DNA of 64,000 bases from Larus michahellis (Eukaryota; Chordata; Aves; Charadriiformes; Laridae). The stretch covers positions 1,426,001-1,490,000 of the forward strand of contig NC_133918.1 in the NCBI RefSeq assembly GCF_964199755.1. The letters run 5' to 3'. A model generated the notes under the pieces. That model made no database searches. It saw nothing but the letters and a program-made list of their open reading frames with translations, and was not told where the DNA came from. Both the position numbers and the translations under genes were made by a program. Below are positions 26,501-38,500 of this stretch, one piece after another. The stretch's first letter is position 1. The number at the start of each line of letters is the position of its first letter.

Positions 26501-29500
26501 CTTCTGCTCGTGAAACAGGTGACCAAACAGTCTGTGATGGAGGTCTGTAAATCTGGGGGGTGTGGAAAACATTGTCTCTTACAGGACAAGAACGAGGGGA
26601 CAGTACACAAAACAAGCAAACGAGAGGTTTCAAGTGAAAAGGACCTGGTTGGTTGTGCAGCTAGAGAAAATCCTTGCTACAGGAGGACACTGGATGCCCT
26701 GAGTTTACACAGGCACAAAAAATTTACTTCAGTCTGTGATGGAAATTTGTCGTATGAGCGTCATCTGATCCACCTGAGCTAAGGGTTGCTGGATGCTGGA
26801 GCAGTAGCACTAATAGTCCGCAGTCAGTGGCGCCAGTTAGAGGCGTGAGGGAACATCTTGGGAAGGAACGGGTGGTTCGAGTGTGATCAGCGGTGCAGGC
26901 CACCTGTGGGGAAGGTTGCAAGTGTCTCTGAAAGCGTTTGATACTTCTCTTGGTCTGATCTCTAGTTCTGTGAGATCCCAAGAGAGCAGATCTTGAGCAC
27001 GACCAAAGATACTTGATTCTGTATTTGAAACCTCTAGCTAAGGAGGGGGTGAGAAATGGTGGTGGTTGGAGCACTGCGGCGTTAAAGGAGGAGCTTCTGC
27101 CCGAGCAAACAACTGATCTCCCTCGACAAAGGTATTTCTGCGGCGAGTTAAAGCCCCGAGTGCTGCAGAACGGCTTTCTGTGTGGCGGTGTGCTGCAGGT
27201 AGGATGCTGGGTGAGTTACTGCACTGTGACAGGCAGAGGGTTTGTATGCTGAGAACTTAGTCTGGGTGACTGCTTGCCATGAAATACGTTGTGTCCTTGG
27301 AGAGCTGAGCTTCCAGGGTAAATGTGGTTGTGTCTTTAGATATCGCTCTTCCTTACGCAGTTACTGCTAAACCCAAGGTGCAGAGCGGAGACGGGGTGAG
27401 AGTGGGTAGGCGATCTGATAAATGCAACTATGATTGCAGACCTCTTGAGTGGCTCCAGGTGGCCGAGGGCATGCTGTGACTAGTGTGGATCATCCGGCTT
27501 CACTTTGGGCTTCCGGATTTGCATCAGTGCTTCAGGGTTGGTTTCAGGTCCAGTGTCAGCCTGCTGTGAGCGGAGCCGGAGACTGTGGGACACGCGCGCT
27601 GCGGTCCCTTCTGTGGCTGAGTGCCAGCTTCTCTTGGATGTTGTGGTGCCCATCAACACGGCTTCCAGATTTTACTGACCTAAAATGTCCTGGGAACCTC
27701 CACACTCCCCTGAGACTGGTTTCTTGCTGCTTCGGAGAGTGGCAGCGTGCCAGGGAGGCTCTACCACGCGCTGCCCGCTGTGCGTGTGCCCTTTGGGGCC
27801 TTGGTGGGATCGGACCCCGTTCTCCGATGTGGCTGTTTCATTCTGCCTGCTCTGACCGTGATTTCATTCTGTTTGTCTGCCTCTTTAGTGATGGTCCCAT
27901 CTGTCGAATCTGTCACGAAGGTGGAAATGGGGAGGGACTGCTTTCCCCGTGTGACTGCACAGGAACACTGGGCACCGTGCACAAGAGCTGCCTGGAAAAA
28001 TGGTTATCCTCCTCCAACACAAGTTACTGTGAGCTCTGCCACACAGAATTTGTTGTAGAGAGAAGACCGAGACCTTTGACAGAGGTACCGCTTTCTTCCT
28101 GCTTCACTTTTATTTCCTTACCATTTGAGAGAAAATGACTGATTTTTCCCTGCTGTCCTTGTGGTTCTTGCTGTCTCCTCCTCCTCGCAGTACCTTAGCA
28201 CTCACAAGTTGTTTAGAGAGCTGAAGTGTCTTATCAGACCAAGTGATATAGTTGCAAAAATGCAGTAGCGATGTTTGGGACAATTCTTGCCTGTGAACCC
28301 CCCCACGCTACCTACCAATGGCAGGCTGTGGGACTACAGAAAACGTTGCACTTGTAGATATATTTTAATGCCTGAGCATCGAAACGCAAAGGTCAACACG
28401 CAACCGACTGAAACACAAAGCGCTCTGAAATTTTCTTTTTTCCTGTTAGTTTTAATCTTATCTCACGGTGTTACATTAGTGCAGCTCTCTTGCATGTGAC
28501 TTTCGTGTCATCTTCTACTCTGAAAAGTGAGATGTCGCGATTGCTGCTACTGTTCATAAAAGACCCATCCCCCCCTTGGCTAATATTGATCCGTGCTTCA
28601 AAGCCTTTGGGTCTTGCTCCTTCCTGCTGAACTGTAGTGCCCTGCTCCTGCCCTGTGTTTCCCCCAGTCGAAGGAGAAAGCACGACAAGACTCAGACAGT
28701 CCTTATAGTCGTCTTTGCATTCACCGTTGGGAGACCAGGTTCCTGGTGGGTCCATCAGCCTCCCAGAGCTGGAACGTACAATCCAGGCTCTCGGTAGTGG
28801 GTTGGTTTGGTTTTGTTTATCATAAGGCTCTCTTCATTCCCCTGTTGAGGCAGTCTGCTGTGCTCACATCTCAGACTTTCTTTGGCCCCTGAAGTTTATA
28901 GCAGCTGCCTGTTATGAAGCCCTTTACATGTTGGGAACAAGGGCAGCTTGGACCAGGCCATCTTCTGACCTCAGAATTCAGTGTACATCCCCAAAGAGAG
29001 GAATAAGTAAATCAGTGAGTTACAGTACAAAAGGCTGTAACGGTTTGTTTTAGAAGAGGGTTTAATCTATCTAAATGTGTGAGTTGTGTTGGCAGGTGAG
29101 CAGGCGATGTTGATATGGCTACAGTTTCTGATGGCGCTGCAGGAGCACGTAGGAGGAGGTTTCTGCCACACCTGAGGTCCAGCCTGGAAGATCAAAGCAA
29201 GGTCCTGCAGCCCTTGCTGCCTGCGCCCCATTCAGATCCCGTTCGCTGCCTGTGAAACATCAGGCAGGCTCTTCCGCGTCTGCTTGCTGCCGGCTAGGGC
29301 TGGGCTGTTCATTCAACACTATGTGCAACGGCAGGGAAGCGTCAGTCTGCAGGTGGGGATTTACAGTTAACAACTGTGGGAGCCCCCCCAGTCCTGCAGC
29401 CACCAGCAATGAGAGGAGTGAGAAAGCATCATCTGGTGTCGCTACTGCAAATACTCCACGTCTTTGCCCGCACCCTGTCCCTGCAGGGTTTTTCATCACG

Positions 29501-32500
29501 GGCCTCCTGGGCTGTGTTTGGACTATGGCATATCGTTCTGGGTTTCAGAAGTTACGTTTGCTGTTTGTAGCATTTCAAACCAGTGCAAAGCAGCGCTGCT
29601 GCTGCTGCATTGCTCTCAGCGAGGCTGCAGAAGGAGGTCTGTGAGCTGATCGTTAACAACAGACTCCTGTTACCTGCCAGCTGTCAGAGGGTTGTGGGTG
29701 CCGGCCACCAGGAGTGTCTGTGTGGGGATGCGGGGGTTAATTCTGGCTTGTAACCGTGCCTGCCCTGGTCTGCTTTCTCCTTCCCCTTGCTCCATCCGTT
29801 AGATTAAAACTGAGTCGCAATTGCAATTCTAAGTTTCTTTTCCCATCTCTGTTTCCATTCCCATCAATTCTAGAGGTTATTTCCATTCCCTTCCCGCCTC
29901 CCTCTGGAAAGGATACCTGCCCCCTCCTCCTTCCCGCAGTCCCCAGCTCTCCTTCCCACACTCCCATCTCCTCTGGGTGCCCGGCGAGCCTTGGAGGGGA
30001 AGAGACCCCCCAACTGGGGAAGCATTCAAGCCTCAGCTTGCAAAATTGATATTCAGTTTTAATGATTGTTTAATTTACAACTGACTGCCACTGACTTGCC
30101 AGTCCCAGACAGGAGAAGGCTTTAGACTAAACCAAACCATGTATTTAGCAAAGCAATTTGGAGAAGAGCGTTACGTCGGCGTTGTCTGACTCTTATCGCT
30201 TTTCTCCCAGCTGCTAAAACATATAAAATGGCTCTTTGACCAAAAACTCTCAAATGGTTGTTTCAGAAGTTGAAAACCGCTGCTTCAGAGCATTTGGGAA
30301 AGGCCAGATCTTGGCTTTGAGGACACAGTGCAGGCAAGCCCAGTAACAGGGAGCTCGCTGGGGCTTACGCAGGCCAAAATTTTGAGGTCAGGTTTCAGGT
30401 GGTTTAGCTTAAGAGCTAGTGAAGTATTCATGGCCAGAAACAAACATGTGGAAGTGTGTTTAGCTGCGATTCACAGATGGTGTAGCACCTCATAACAAGT
30501 ACAGGCTTCGAAAACTACGTATTTGAATCAAAGCTCTAAGAGTGTATTTTGGAGGAGTTTCTCCTCTGACGCTGATGTCTGTGCCTCTGGCAGGCAAGAG
30601 GAGCTTGCTGGGACAGTGCGACAGGAAAGTCGTGGGTCCTTCTGTGTGCCTTCGTGTCTCGACTCCAAGGTGGATGAGTGAGCAGCCCAGGACAGTAAAA
30701 TTTTAATTCTTGTTGAAATCTCTGAAGAGCCTCTCTGAGTTAGAGCCTGTGAGGGTATGGTGACCGACAAGCTCACAACCTCTGTGAGCTTTGAGAGGTG
30801 GTGGGTGGGCAGCATTTAATGATCCTCAGATGCAAGAGAAATGCCACTGCCTTTTCAGAGAGGAATAGACCCCTCAGGCTGTTACTGATGGCTGCCAAAG
30901 GCTTTGGGATGGGAATTCTTTCTTACTTCTCGTGTTTGGGGACTGTCTGTGAGCACAGCGAAGGGGATGATCTGCCCTGTTCTGCTCTCTCCTGTGTCTG
31001 CTAGGGGAGCAGCTTGCATACAGTGCCGTTAAAGCCTTGCGAGTTTGGAGGCTGGTAAGCGCTTGATGGAAAGTCGCCAGTCAGCCGCTGAGAGCGATTC
31101 CTGCCATGGAGCGGAGTCTAACATGCAGCTCGTCATCATCATACAGCCCGAGAGCAAGTTCCTTGCCTGCAGTGCATTGGCAGCGAGCTTTTTCCCTGGC
31201 TTGAGGAGCCGCCTTGTAGCCTGGTTTAATAAATCCCGTGGTAGCAGCCTGCTCTTGCTCTTTCCCAGGGGCCAGCAGTGCTGCCCCACCACGCCATGGA
31301 GCACCGCGAGCCCGCAAGAAGCCGCGCCGAGCAGCGCGTGTGCGGAGGCCAAGGCAGGCGGGTGTGCCGGGTCTCCGTGCGACGCGGTTCAGCGTCGGCG
31401 TGTGCGCTGCGTGCCTGGCACATGGCCAGGGAAGGGCCCCTGCTGGAGCGAAAGGGCTCACCTGGCTGGAAAGACCGCCCCGTTTTGTTGTACTACTTCC
31501 GCCACGCTGTGGAACGCTCTGATGCCTGCCTGGAGTCTGGGGAATCACGGAATCACGGACTTTTTCAGAGTTGGAAGGGACCTCTAGAGATCATCTAGTC
31601 CCGCTCCCCTGCTAAAGCAGGATTGCCCAGAGCACATCACTCAGGGCTGCATCCAGGCAGGTCTTGAAAATCTCCAGAGAAGGGACTCCACAGCCTCCCT
31701 GGGCAGCCTGGTCCAGGGCTCTGTCACCCTCGCCGTAAAGAAGTTTTTTCTCATATTTGATCGGAACTTTCTATGTTCCAGCTTGTGCCCGTTACCCCTC
31801 GTCCTGTTACTGGGAACCACTGAAAAGAGTCTGGCTCCGTCCTCCTTAAACCCACCCTTTAGATACTTGTCAACATTAATAAGGTCTCCCCTCAGCCTTC
31901 TCTTCTCCAGGCTAAAGAGTCCCAGCTCTCTCAGCCTTTCCTCATAAGGGAGGTGCTCCAGTCCCTCCATCATCTTGGTTGCCCTACGCTGGACTCTCTC
32001 CAGCAGTTCCCTGTCCCTCTTGAACTGGGGAGCCCAAAACTGGACACAGTATTCCAGTTGTGGCCTCACCAGGGCAGAGCAGAGGGGGAGAATGACCTCC
32101 CTTGACCCGCTGGCCACACTCTTCCCTATGCAGCCCAGAATTCCGTTGGCCGCCTTGGCAACAAGGGCACATTGCTGGCTCATGGATAATTTACTGTCTA
32201 CCAAGACCCCCAGATCCTTTTCTTCAGAGCTGCCTTCCAGCAGGTCTACCCCTAACCTATACTGGTGCCTGAAGATGTCCTGGAGTTCGGTTTCTCGTTT
32301 TCCTTGGGAGCTGGGACAACCGCTCTGAGCTTCTGCACCACCGCAATCTGTGCTCCTCAGAAGCAATGGTGACGAGCGTGCTCCGCCATGGGATGTTTGC
32401 TGGGGCTTTTTGTTCGCTTCGAGGCCAACTGAGGGAACACGGCCGCTTGCGGAAGCACGCCTGCTGTTAGCAGAGGCTCTGCGCCGCCTCTGCACTTCTT

Positions 32501-35500
32501 TTCCTCTGAAAGAGCTGATAACCACCTCGCCAGCTTGCCGGCACTTTCCATTAATACCCTCTGTCTGCACTCTGGTGTAATCTCATCCCCACGCAGACTG
32601 GGCCAAAACTCTTCACCAAATACTTCTGGGAAGTGTCATCCCCGAGTTGTTCATCTGTTTCTGAGAAGAGGGCTAGGGGAAGAGGCTGCTTAGTCATTTA
32701 AAAATGACATGGTTCCCTCAGCCACCTTCTCTGGGAAATTCTCTGCCCCTTTGCTGCGGGGAGAGGTGGGAGCGTTCTGAAACTTTTGGGGAAGTGATGC
32801 TCGTGGGCGAGCGTGTGTTGGAACTCTGATAAAAATCTGCTGTTCACCAAGTTAAACTGGGAAGTCCAAACAGAAATTGGTGAGCAGAGGGGGATAAACG
32901 GGATGGAGAGCAGGACTGGGAACGATGCGGGAGCGTGCTTTATGGCAGTGGTGCTGATGAAAGGGTCTGTCCCAGGTGGGAAAGGTTCTCCAGGCGTCCT
33001 CGCTCTCTTCCGCTGACACATGGCCACTGTGAAACCCACGAGAGGATTTGGTGACATGCTGCCTGCCGATGTTGGGCCTCGCAGGAGAAAGCAGCCAGCG
33101 CTTGCTGTTTGCTCTGCTGTGTCCTGCCTTTCCAGCCTGGGGAGGCTTGGAGCTGCTCGTAGTGGCTGCGGTGGTCACTGGCCAGCACAGCTGATCTCTG
33201 TGGGAATGGGCCATCGGCCCTGGGAAAAACGAGCTCTGTGTGTCTGAAGAGCCTTTGGAAGGAGAGAGGCTGAGAGCTGACTGGAGGCTGGAGGAGGCGT
33301 TTTGGTGAGCGCCGTAGGGAAGAAGCTCCATGGTCGAGTTGAAATGCTTGTGCGGAAGCTGCAGAAAGTTCTTGGAAGTCAGGAAATGCCACAACCAAAA
33401 TTGCCTTAGTTTTTACTCCGGTCCTCTTGTATGTCTGCGTTACAGTGTGGTCTTTTCATGGTCACAGGCTGCGTTTTCCAGGATCAGTGCACGGGTGAAA
33501 GATGCCCACTGGATAACTTTGTTTATCGCGCTGTGTTGTGTGGCTCTGCTCTTGTTTCCCTGTTCACAAGACAAAGTTTATTCATTTCCCCGGGGGCTTC
33601 TCCGGGTACATGTTGCTGTGATATCTCAGCACCTCACAAACAGCACAAATTTAATTTTGCAGCCTCCTGTAGGGAGGAAAGAGAGCAACCTTGTTCAGCA
33701 GGGATTAAAGAGAGTTTTTTAGTGGAATAGGGTTTTTATTTTCTTTAAGCAGCCATTTATTTCTGTTGTGGTGTGTTCAATATAAAAATAGTAACAGCGT
33801 TTGCTGCCAGCGTGCCTGATCTCTGAACCGGGAGTGGGGGACTCGTCTGAGCCCGGAGCCAGCTCTGGCAGCCATGAGCTGGCCCATGGGTGCGGAGAGG
33901 ATATCTCCTGCAGTTCAGCCTGGTTCAGTTATTTTTTAACTAAGCAGCTGGTTGAATGCTGGAAAAAAAAAAAAAAAACACACAAAAAAACCACGAAAGG
34001 CTTTTGTTAACTGTTAGACTGAGGTTGGTGGGCTGAGCACTTTTCTGGGGGCATGTTTTTGATGGGTGATGATTTGATGGGTGGACTCTTCGGTGGATAA
34101 GGAACTGACTGGCTGGTTGCATCCAGAGGGTGGTGGTCAATGGCTCGATGTCCAGATGGAGAGGGGTGACAAGTGGTGTCCTTCAGGGATCCGTACTGGG
34201 ACCGGTGCTGTTCAATGTCTTCATCAACGACATAGACAGTGGGATCAAATGCATCTTCAGCAAGTTTGCCAACGACACCAAGCTGAGTGGTGCGGTTGAT
34301 GTGCCAGAGGGACGGGATGTCATCCAGAGGGACCTGGACAAGCTGGAGAGGTGGGCCCGAGCAAACCTCATGAAGTTCAACAAGGCCAAGTGCAAGGTCC
34401 TACACTTGGGTCATGACAATCCTCGTTATCAATACGGGCTGGGGGCTGACGTGATAGAGAGTAGCCCTGTGGAAAAGGACCTGGGGGTACTGGGGGATGA
34501 AAAGCTGGACATGAGCCAACAATGTGTGCTTGCAGCCCAGAGGCCAATGGCATCCTGGGCTGCATCAAAAGAACCGTGGCCAGCAGATCCGGAGAGGTGA
34601 TTCTCCCCCTCTGCTCTGGTGAGACCCCACCTGGAGTGCTGTGTCCAGCTCTGGAGCCCCAGCTCAAGAGGGACATGGACCTGTTGGAGCAGGGCCAGAG
34701 GAAGCCACAAAGATGATCCGAGGGCTGGAGCACCTCTCCTACGAGGACAGGCTGAGAGAGCTGGGCGGGGTTCAGCCTGGAGAAGAGAAGGCTCCAGGGG
34801 GACCTTGGAGCCCCTTCCAGTCCCTGAAGGGGCTCCAGGAAAGCTGGGGAGGGGCTGTTTGCAAGGGCATGGAGCGACAGGACAACAGGCAATGGTTTAA
34901 ACTAGAGCAGGGTGGGTTTAGATCAGACATTAGGAAGAAGTTCTTTACACTGAGGGTGGTGAGACACTGGCCCAGGTTGCCCAGAGAGGGGGTGGAGGCC
35001 CCATCCCTGGAGACATTCAAGGCCAGGCTGGATGAGGCTCTGAGCAACCTGATCTAGTTCAAGCTGTCCCTGCTCACTGCAGGGGGTTGGACTAGGTGGC
35101 CTTTAGAGGTCCCTTCCGACCCAACACATTCTATGATTGTACAGCGAAGATGGCGAGTTGAGCTGGGGAGGGTCTGTAGCCAGAGGTGCAGGATGCTGCC
35201 ACCACGGTGCGTGTGCTGTGAAAGGACAGAGTGGCTTTGGCTTGGCTCCCTGCAATGGTCTCCAGCACAAGAGGGTTGTGTACTGGCGCTCTCCAGGAGG
35301 AGCATGGCCCCAGCAGAGAACGAGATGGCCAAGCCTTGGAGAGAGATGGTTTTCCAGTACTTGACTTTCCTACATCAATGTTAGTTTAATGCACATCCGT
35401 ATGTTTACAGGGAAGTGAGCTGAATCCGTGAGACTCTAGCCAGCATGGCAGAGTCAAAAAGTGCAAAATAAGTTTCTGTTACCTGGAAGCAGACGTTCAG

Positions 35501-38500
35501 ATGAAATGTTCAAACCGTAAGTTGCAGTGCATACAGCTTTCTTGGAACAGGTAGTTTCTTTGTTCTGATAATGTTAAACACAGAAAAAATGCAGTCACTG
35601 CCTAGGAAAAATCTGTGTATCTGCTGTGCAGAGCAGTGAAGAAGAAGGAGCGGAGGCCTTTGGAAATGGAGCATTCATTGCTTTAGTCTACACAGCTCCT
35701 TCTCCCAGGCCACAGATGGTCACACAGTTCTCTAGCCAGGGTTGGGTTTATTTGCCCTAAATTTTTACACCTTAAATTTGCCTCAGCCAAACCTTGTTCT
35801 TTAGAGTCCTGTAGTTTATGGAGAGAAGGAAATGCCTCTTGTGATCTATTAGTTCCTGCTGCCTTAGAAACCTAACTTAGGACAGGTCAACCTGTCTGGA
35901 GGTCCCTGCTTTTTTCTGGCTCTGGGAGAACCAAGGCAAGAGCTGTCACAGGCAGCTCGTTGTACGAGTCTAAATAACCCCCTCTCTTAGCGTTCGCCCT
36001 TTCACATAACCTCCTTTCTTCAGGCGGCGGCTAAATCCGTCACAAACCTGTTTTCTCCTCCAAAGCGCTCTCCCTCCTGAAGATGCTTTGCTTTTTAGAA
36101 TTTCAGGCAGAACCGCAGGGATCGAGACAGTTGGCGCTGTGTCGGATGCGACGTGTGTTTCTGGGAAGCAGTATCAAGGGTGATGCTGTGGCTTTGTTTC
36201 TACAGCCACAAGCGAGCGCTGCCCTGCTGCGCGCTCCTGCTCTCCCCGGCTGCCGCTGCCCGCAGGGTGAGGGGGGAGCACGGCTCGGTCAGTGTTTTGG
36301 GTGCCTGAGCCCATTCCTGCCCATTTCCCCTCTCTGCTTTCCCAGGTTACTTGCAAAAGTATTTCCTTTCCATGGCTGCCTGGTTTTGTGCATTTTGCTG
36401 TGGCGCTGACGCTCTCATTTCTCTTTTCAATTAATGAACTGCTTGTAAAGTGTTTTACCTTTAACCTCTTGTTGATTTTTGTCCCTTCTGAGTGTTTTTA
36501 AACGGGCTTCAAAGAAACACCACCTCTGCTCCCCAGAGACTCCTGTTTCAGGGCGCCTGCCCGTGCCGCAACTCCGCTTTGGTTTCCCGTCTCCCTCAGG
36601 AGCCGCCTCCTCGGCCTGGCTCGTGGCACGGTCCTGGCGATGGGCGACGGGCACTGCGGGTCTGTGCCGAGCAGCTGAGGTCTCTGTGGGGAAATCATAG
36701 AATCGTAGAATGTGTTGGGTCGGAAGGGACCTCTGAAGGCCATCCCGTCCAACCCCCTGCAGTGAGCAGGGACAGCTTGAACTAGATCAGGTCGCTCAGA
36801 GCCTCATCCAGCCTGGCCTTGAATGTCTCCAGGGATGGGGCCTCCACCCCCAATCTGGGCAACCTGGGCCAGTGTCTCATCACCCTCAGTGTAAAGAACT
36901 TCTTCCTAATGGCTGATCTAAACCCGCCCTGCTCTAGTTTAAACCATTGCCTGTTGTCCTGTCGCTACGTGCCCCTGCAAACAGCCCCTCCCCAGCTTTC
37001 CTGGAGCCCCTTCAGGAACTGGAAGGTCTCCTTGGAACCTCTTCTCCAGGCTGAACCCCCCCGGCTCTCTCAGCCTGTCCTCGTAGGAGAGGTGCTCCAG
37101 CCCTCAGATCATCTTTGTGGCCTCCTCTGGCCCCGCTCCACCAGGTCCATGTCCCGGGCTGGCAGCTTGGGCGGGCATCAAAGCAGCAGCTGTTCAATCC
37201 CAGCAAAATGTCAGTCCACGTTAAAGAGGAAGGATGTATTTCTGTGCACATATCCTCGGGAGAGGAACCTAGGGGTTACAGGACTCAGCTCGGAGAGCGG
37301 GCATGAATTTCTGGTGCTGAGGCCAAGGCTCTGGCTTGGCTAAAATTACCAGGATGTTGAAAGCCAACAGATCCTAGTGGTAAAAGCTAGCGAGTGTTAC
37401 GCATGACTCGTTCGTAATGCTTCTCTAAGCATATAATGCCTTTGCTAAAGCAAAACTCATTTGAGACAGCTCACTAATTCCAAAAAAGATTTCTCTGGTG
37501 AATCATTCACCACCGGAGCCGTTTAGCCACACCCGTTGTTTCTGTATTTCTGCCCTTGCAAGCAGCTCTCGTGATGGAGCCCCAAGAAAACTCTGCTGCC
37601 ATGTCTGCGGTGCTGGTGCTTTCCTGCTGCATGTGTGTTAACGTGCTTTATTTTAAAATGTCAGCTTTAGTAATACCTGCGTGTCCCTGCGCCTCTGCAA
37701 AACAGCTCCTTCCAAAGGGGTTACGCAGTACAGGAGACTGCTATTTTTTCACTCCTACTGTTTTTCTTTGTGTTTTATTATGCAGTTTTAATGATGCTTA
37801 TTTTTCACTTTCACTTTTGGTTCACTTAAGCTGGATATTTTATATAGGTCAGTGGATTTATTTTTTTTTATTTTTATTTTTTTGTCTCAGAAGGAAAGTC
37901 CGGCTTCCAAACACAACCGTCGCCTGTAACAAAGCGGGTTTGAAATTCTCAGAGACGTTTGCTCGGCTGTTTGGGTCACGCTGCGTCATGGGACACCTCC
38001 CGTGGGTCTGCCACGCGCGGTCGTTCGGCCCCGTCTCACTACTCTCCCGTAGCTCCATAGCTGTGGGAGGTGCTGCTGGGGTGTCTCCAGTACAAGAAAA
38101 GTGAGCTTTGCAAGGAGCGATAGTGATATTCTTATTACTCCTGCTTATGTTATTCGGAAAAGAAATTTTGCCTCTGGGTGCAGCGCCTTGTGCAGCAATC
38201 GCTGCTCCCCCCGCCCCCGCCCCCCACCTTGCAGTTCAGAGAACTGAGATGTGACGTAAACTCTCTCCCACCCTTTCTCCAGCCTTATCTTCCTCACAGA
38301 CAGACTTTTTGCTTTTCTTGAACTCTTCTGTGAACTCACTGCACCATTCTCTGTCTCGTCTGCGCTCCCGTAGGCCCTTCCCCAGTTTGCCTCTCTCCTT
38401 TCTCAGTGCAAGCCTACGTTAGACTCCTGTATCTAGTGAAAAACAAATCACTCTTGGCTCCAGCTGAGTCCCCTTCCTCTCTTGTCTTTTCCTTTCTCTC

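Larger units (their letters stand above)
23515..27888 (+). other. MARCHF2: MARCHF2 intron 2
   Basis: About 4.4 kb of intron. It holds a degenerate inverted CR1 near 25.0 kb and an old, heavily mutated CR1/L3-type LINE at about 25.65-26.8 kb. The rest (23.5-24.95 and 26.8-27.88 kb) shows nothing I recognise. Confidence 0.6.

Noticed and set aside
27449-28138. 229-codon frame starting upstream of the RING-CH exon
   Set aside because: The part before 27889 is intron: it is not related to MARCHF2, and a polypyrimidine tract with AG lies at the family exon border.
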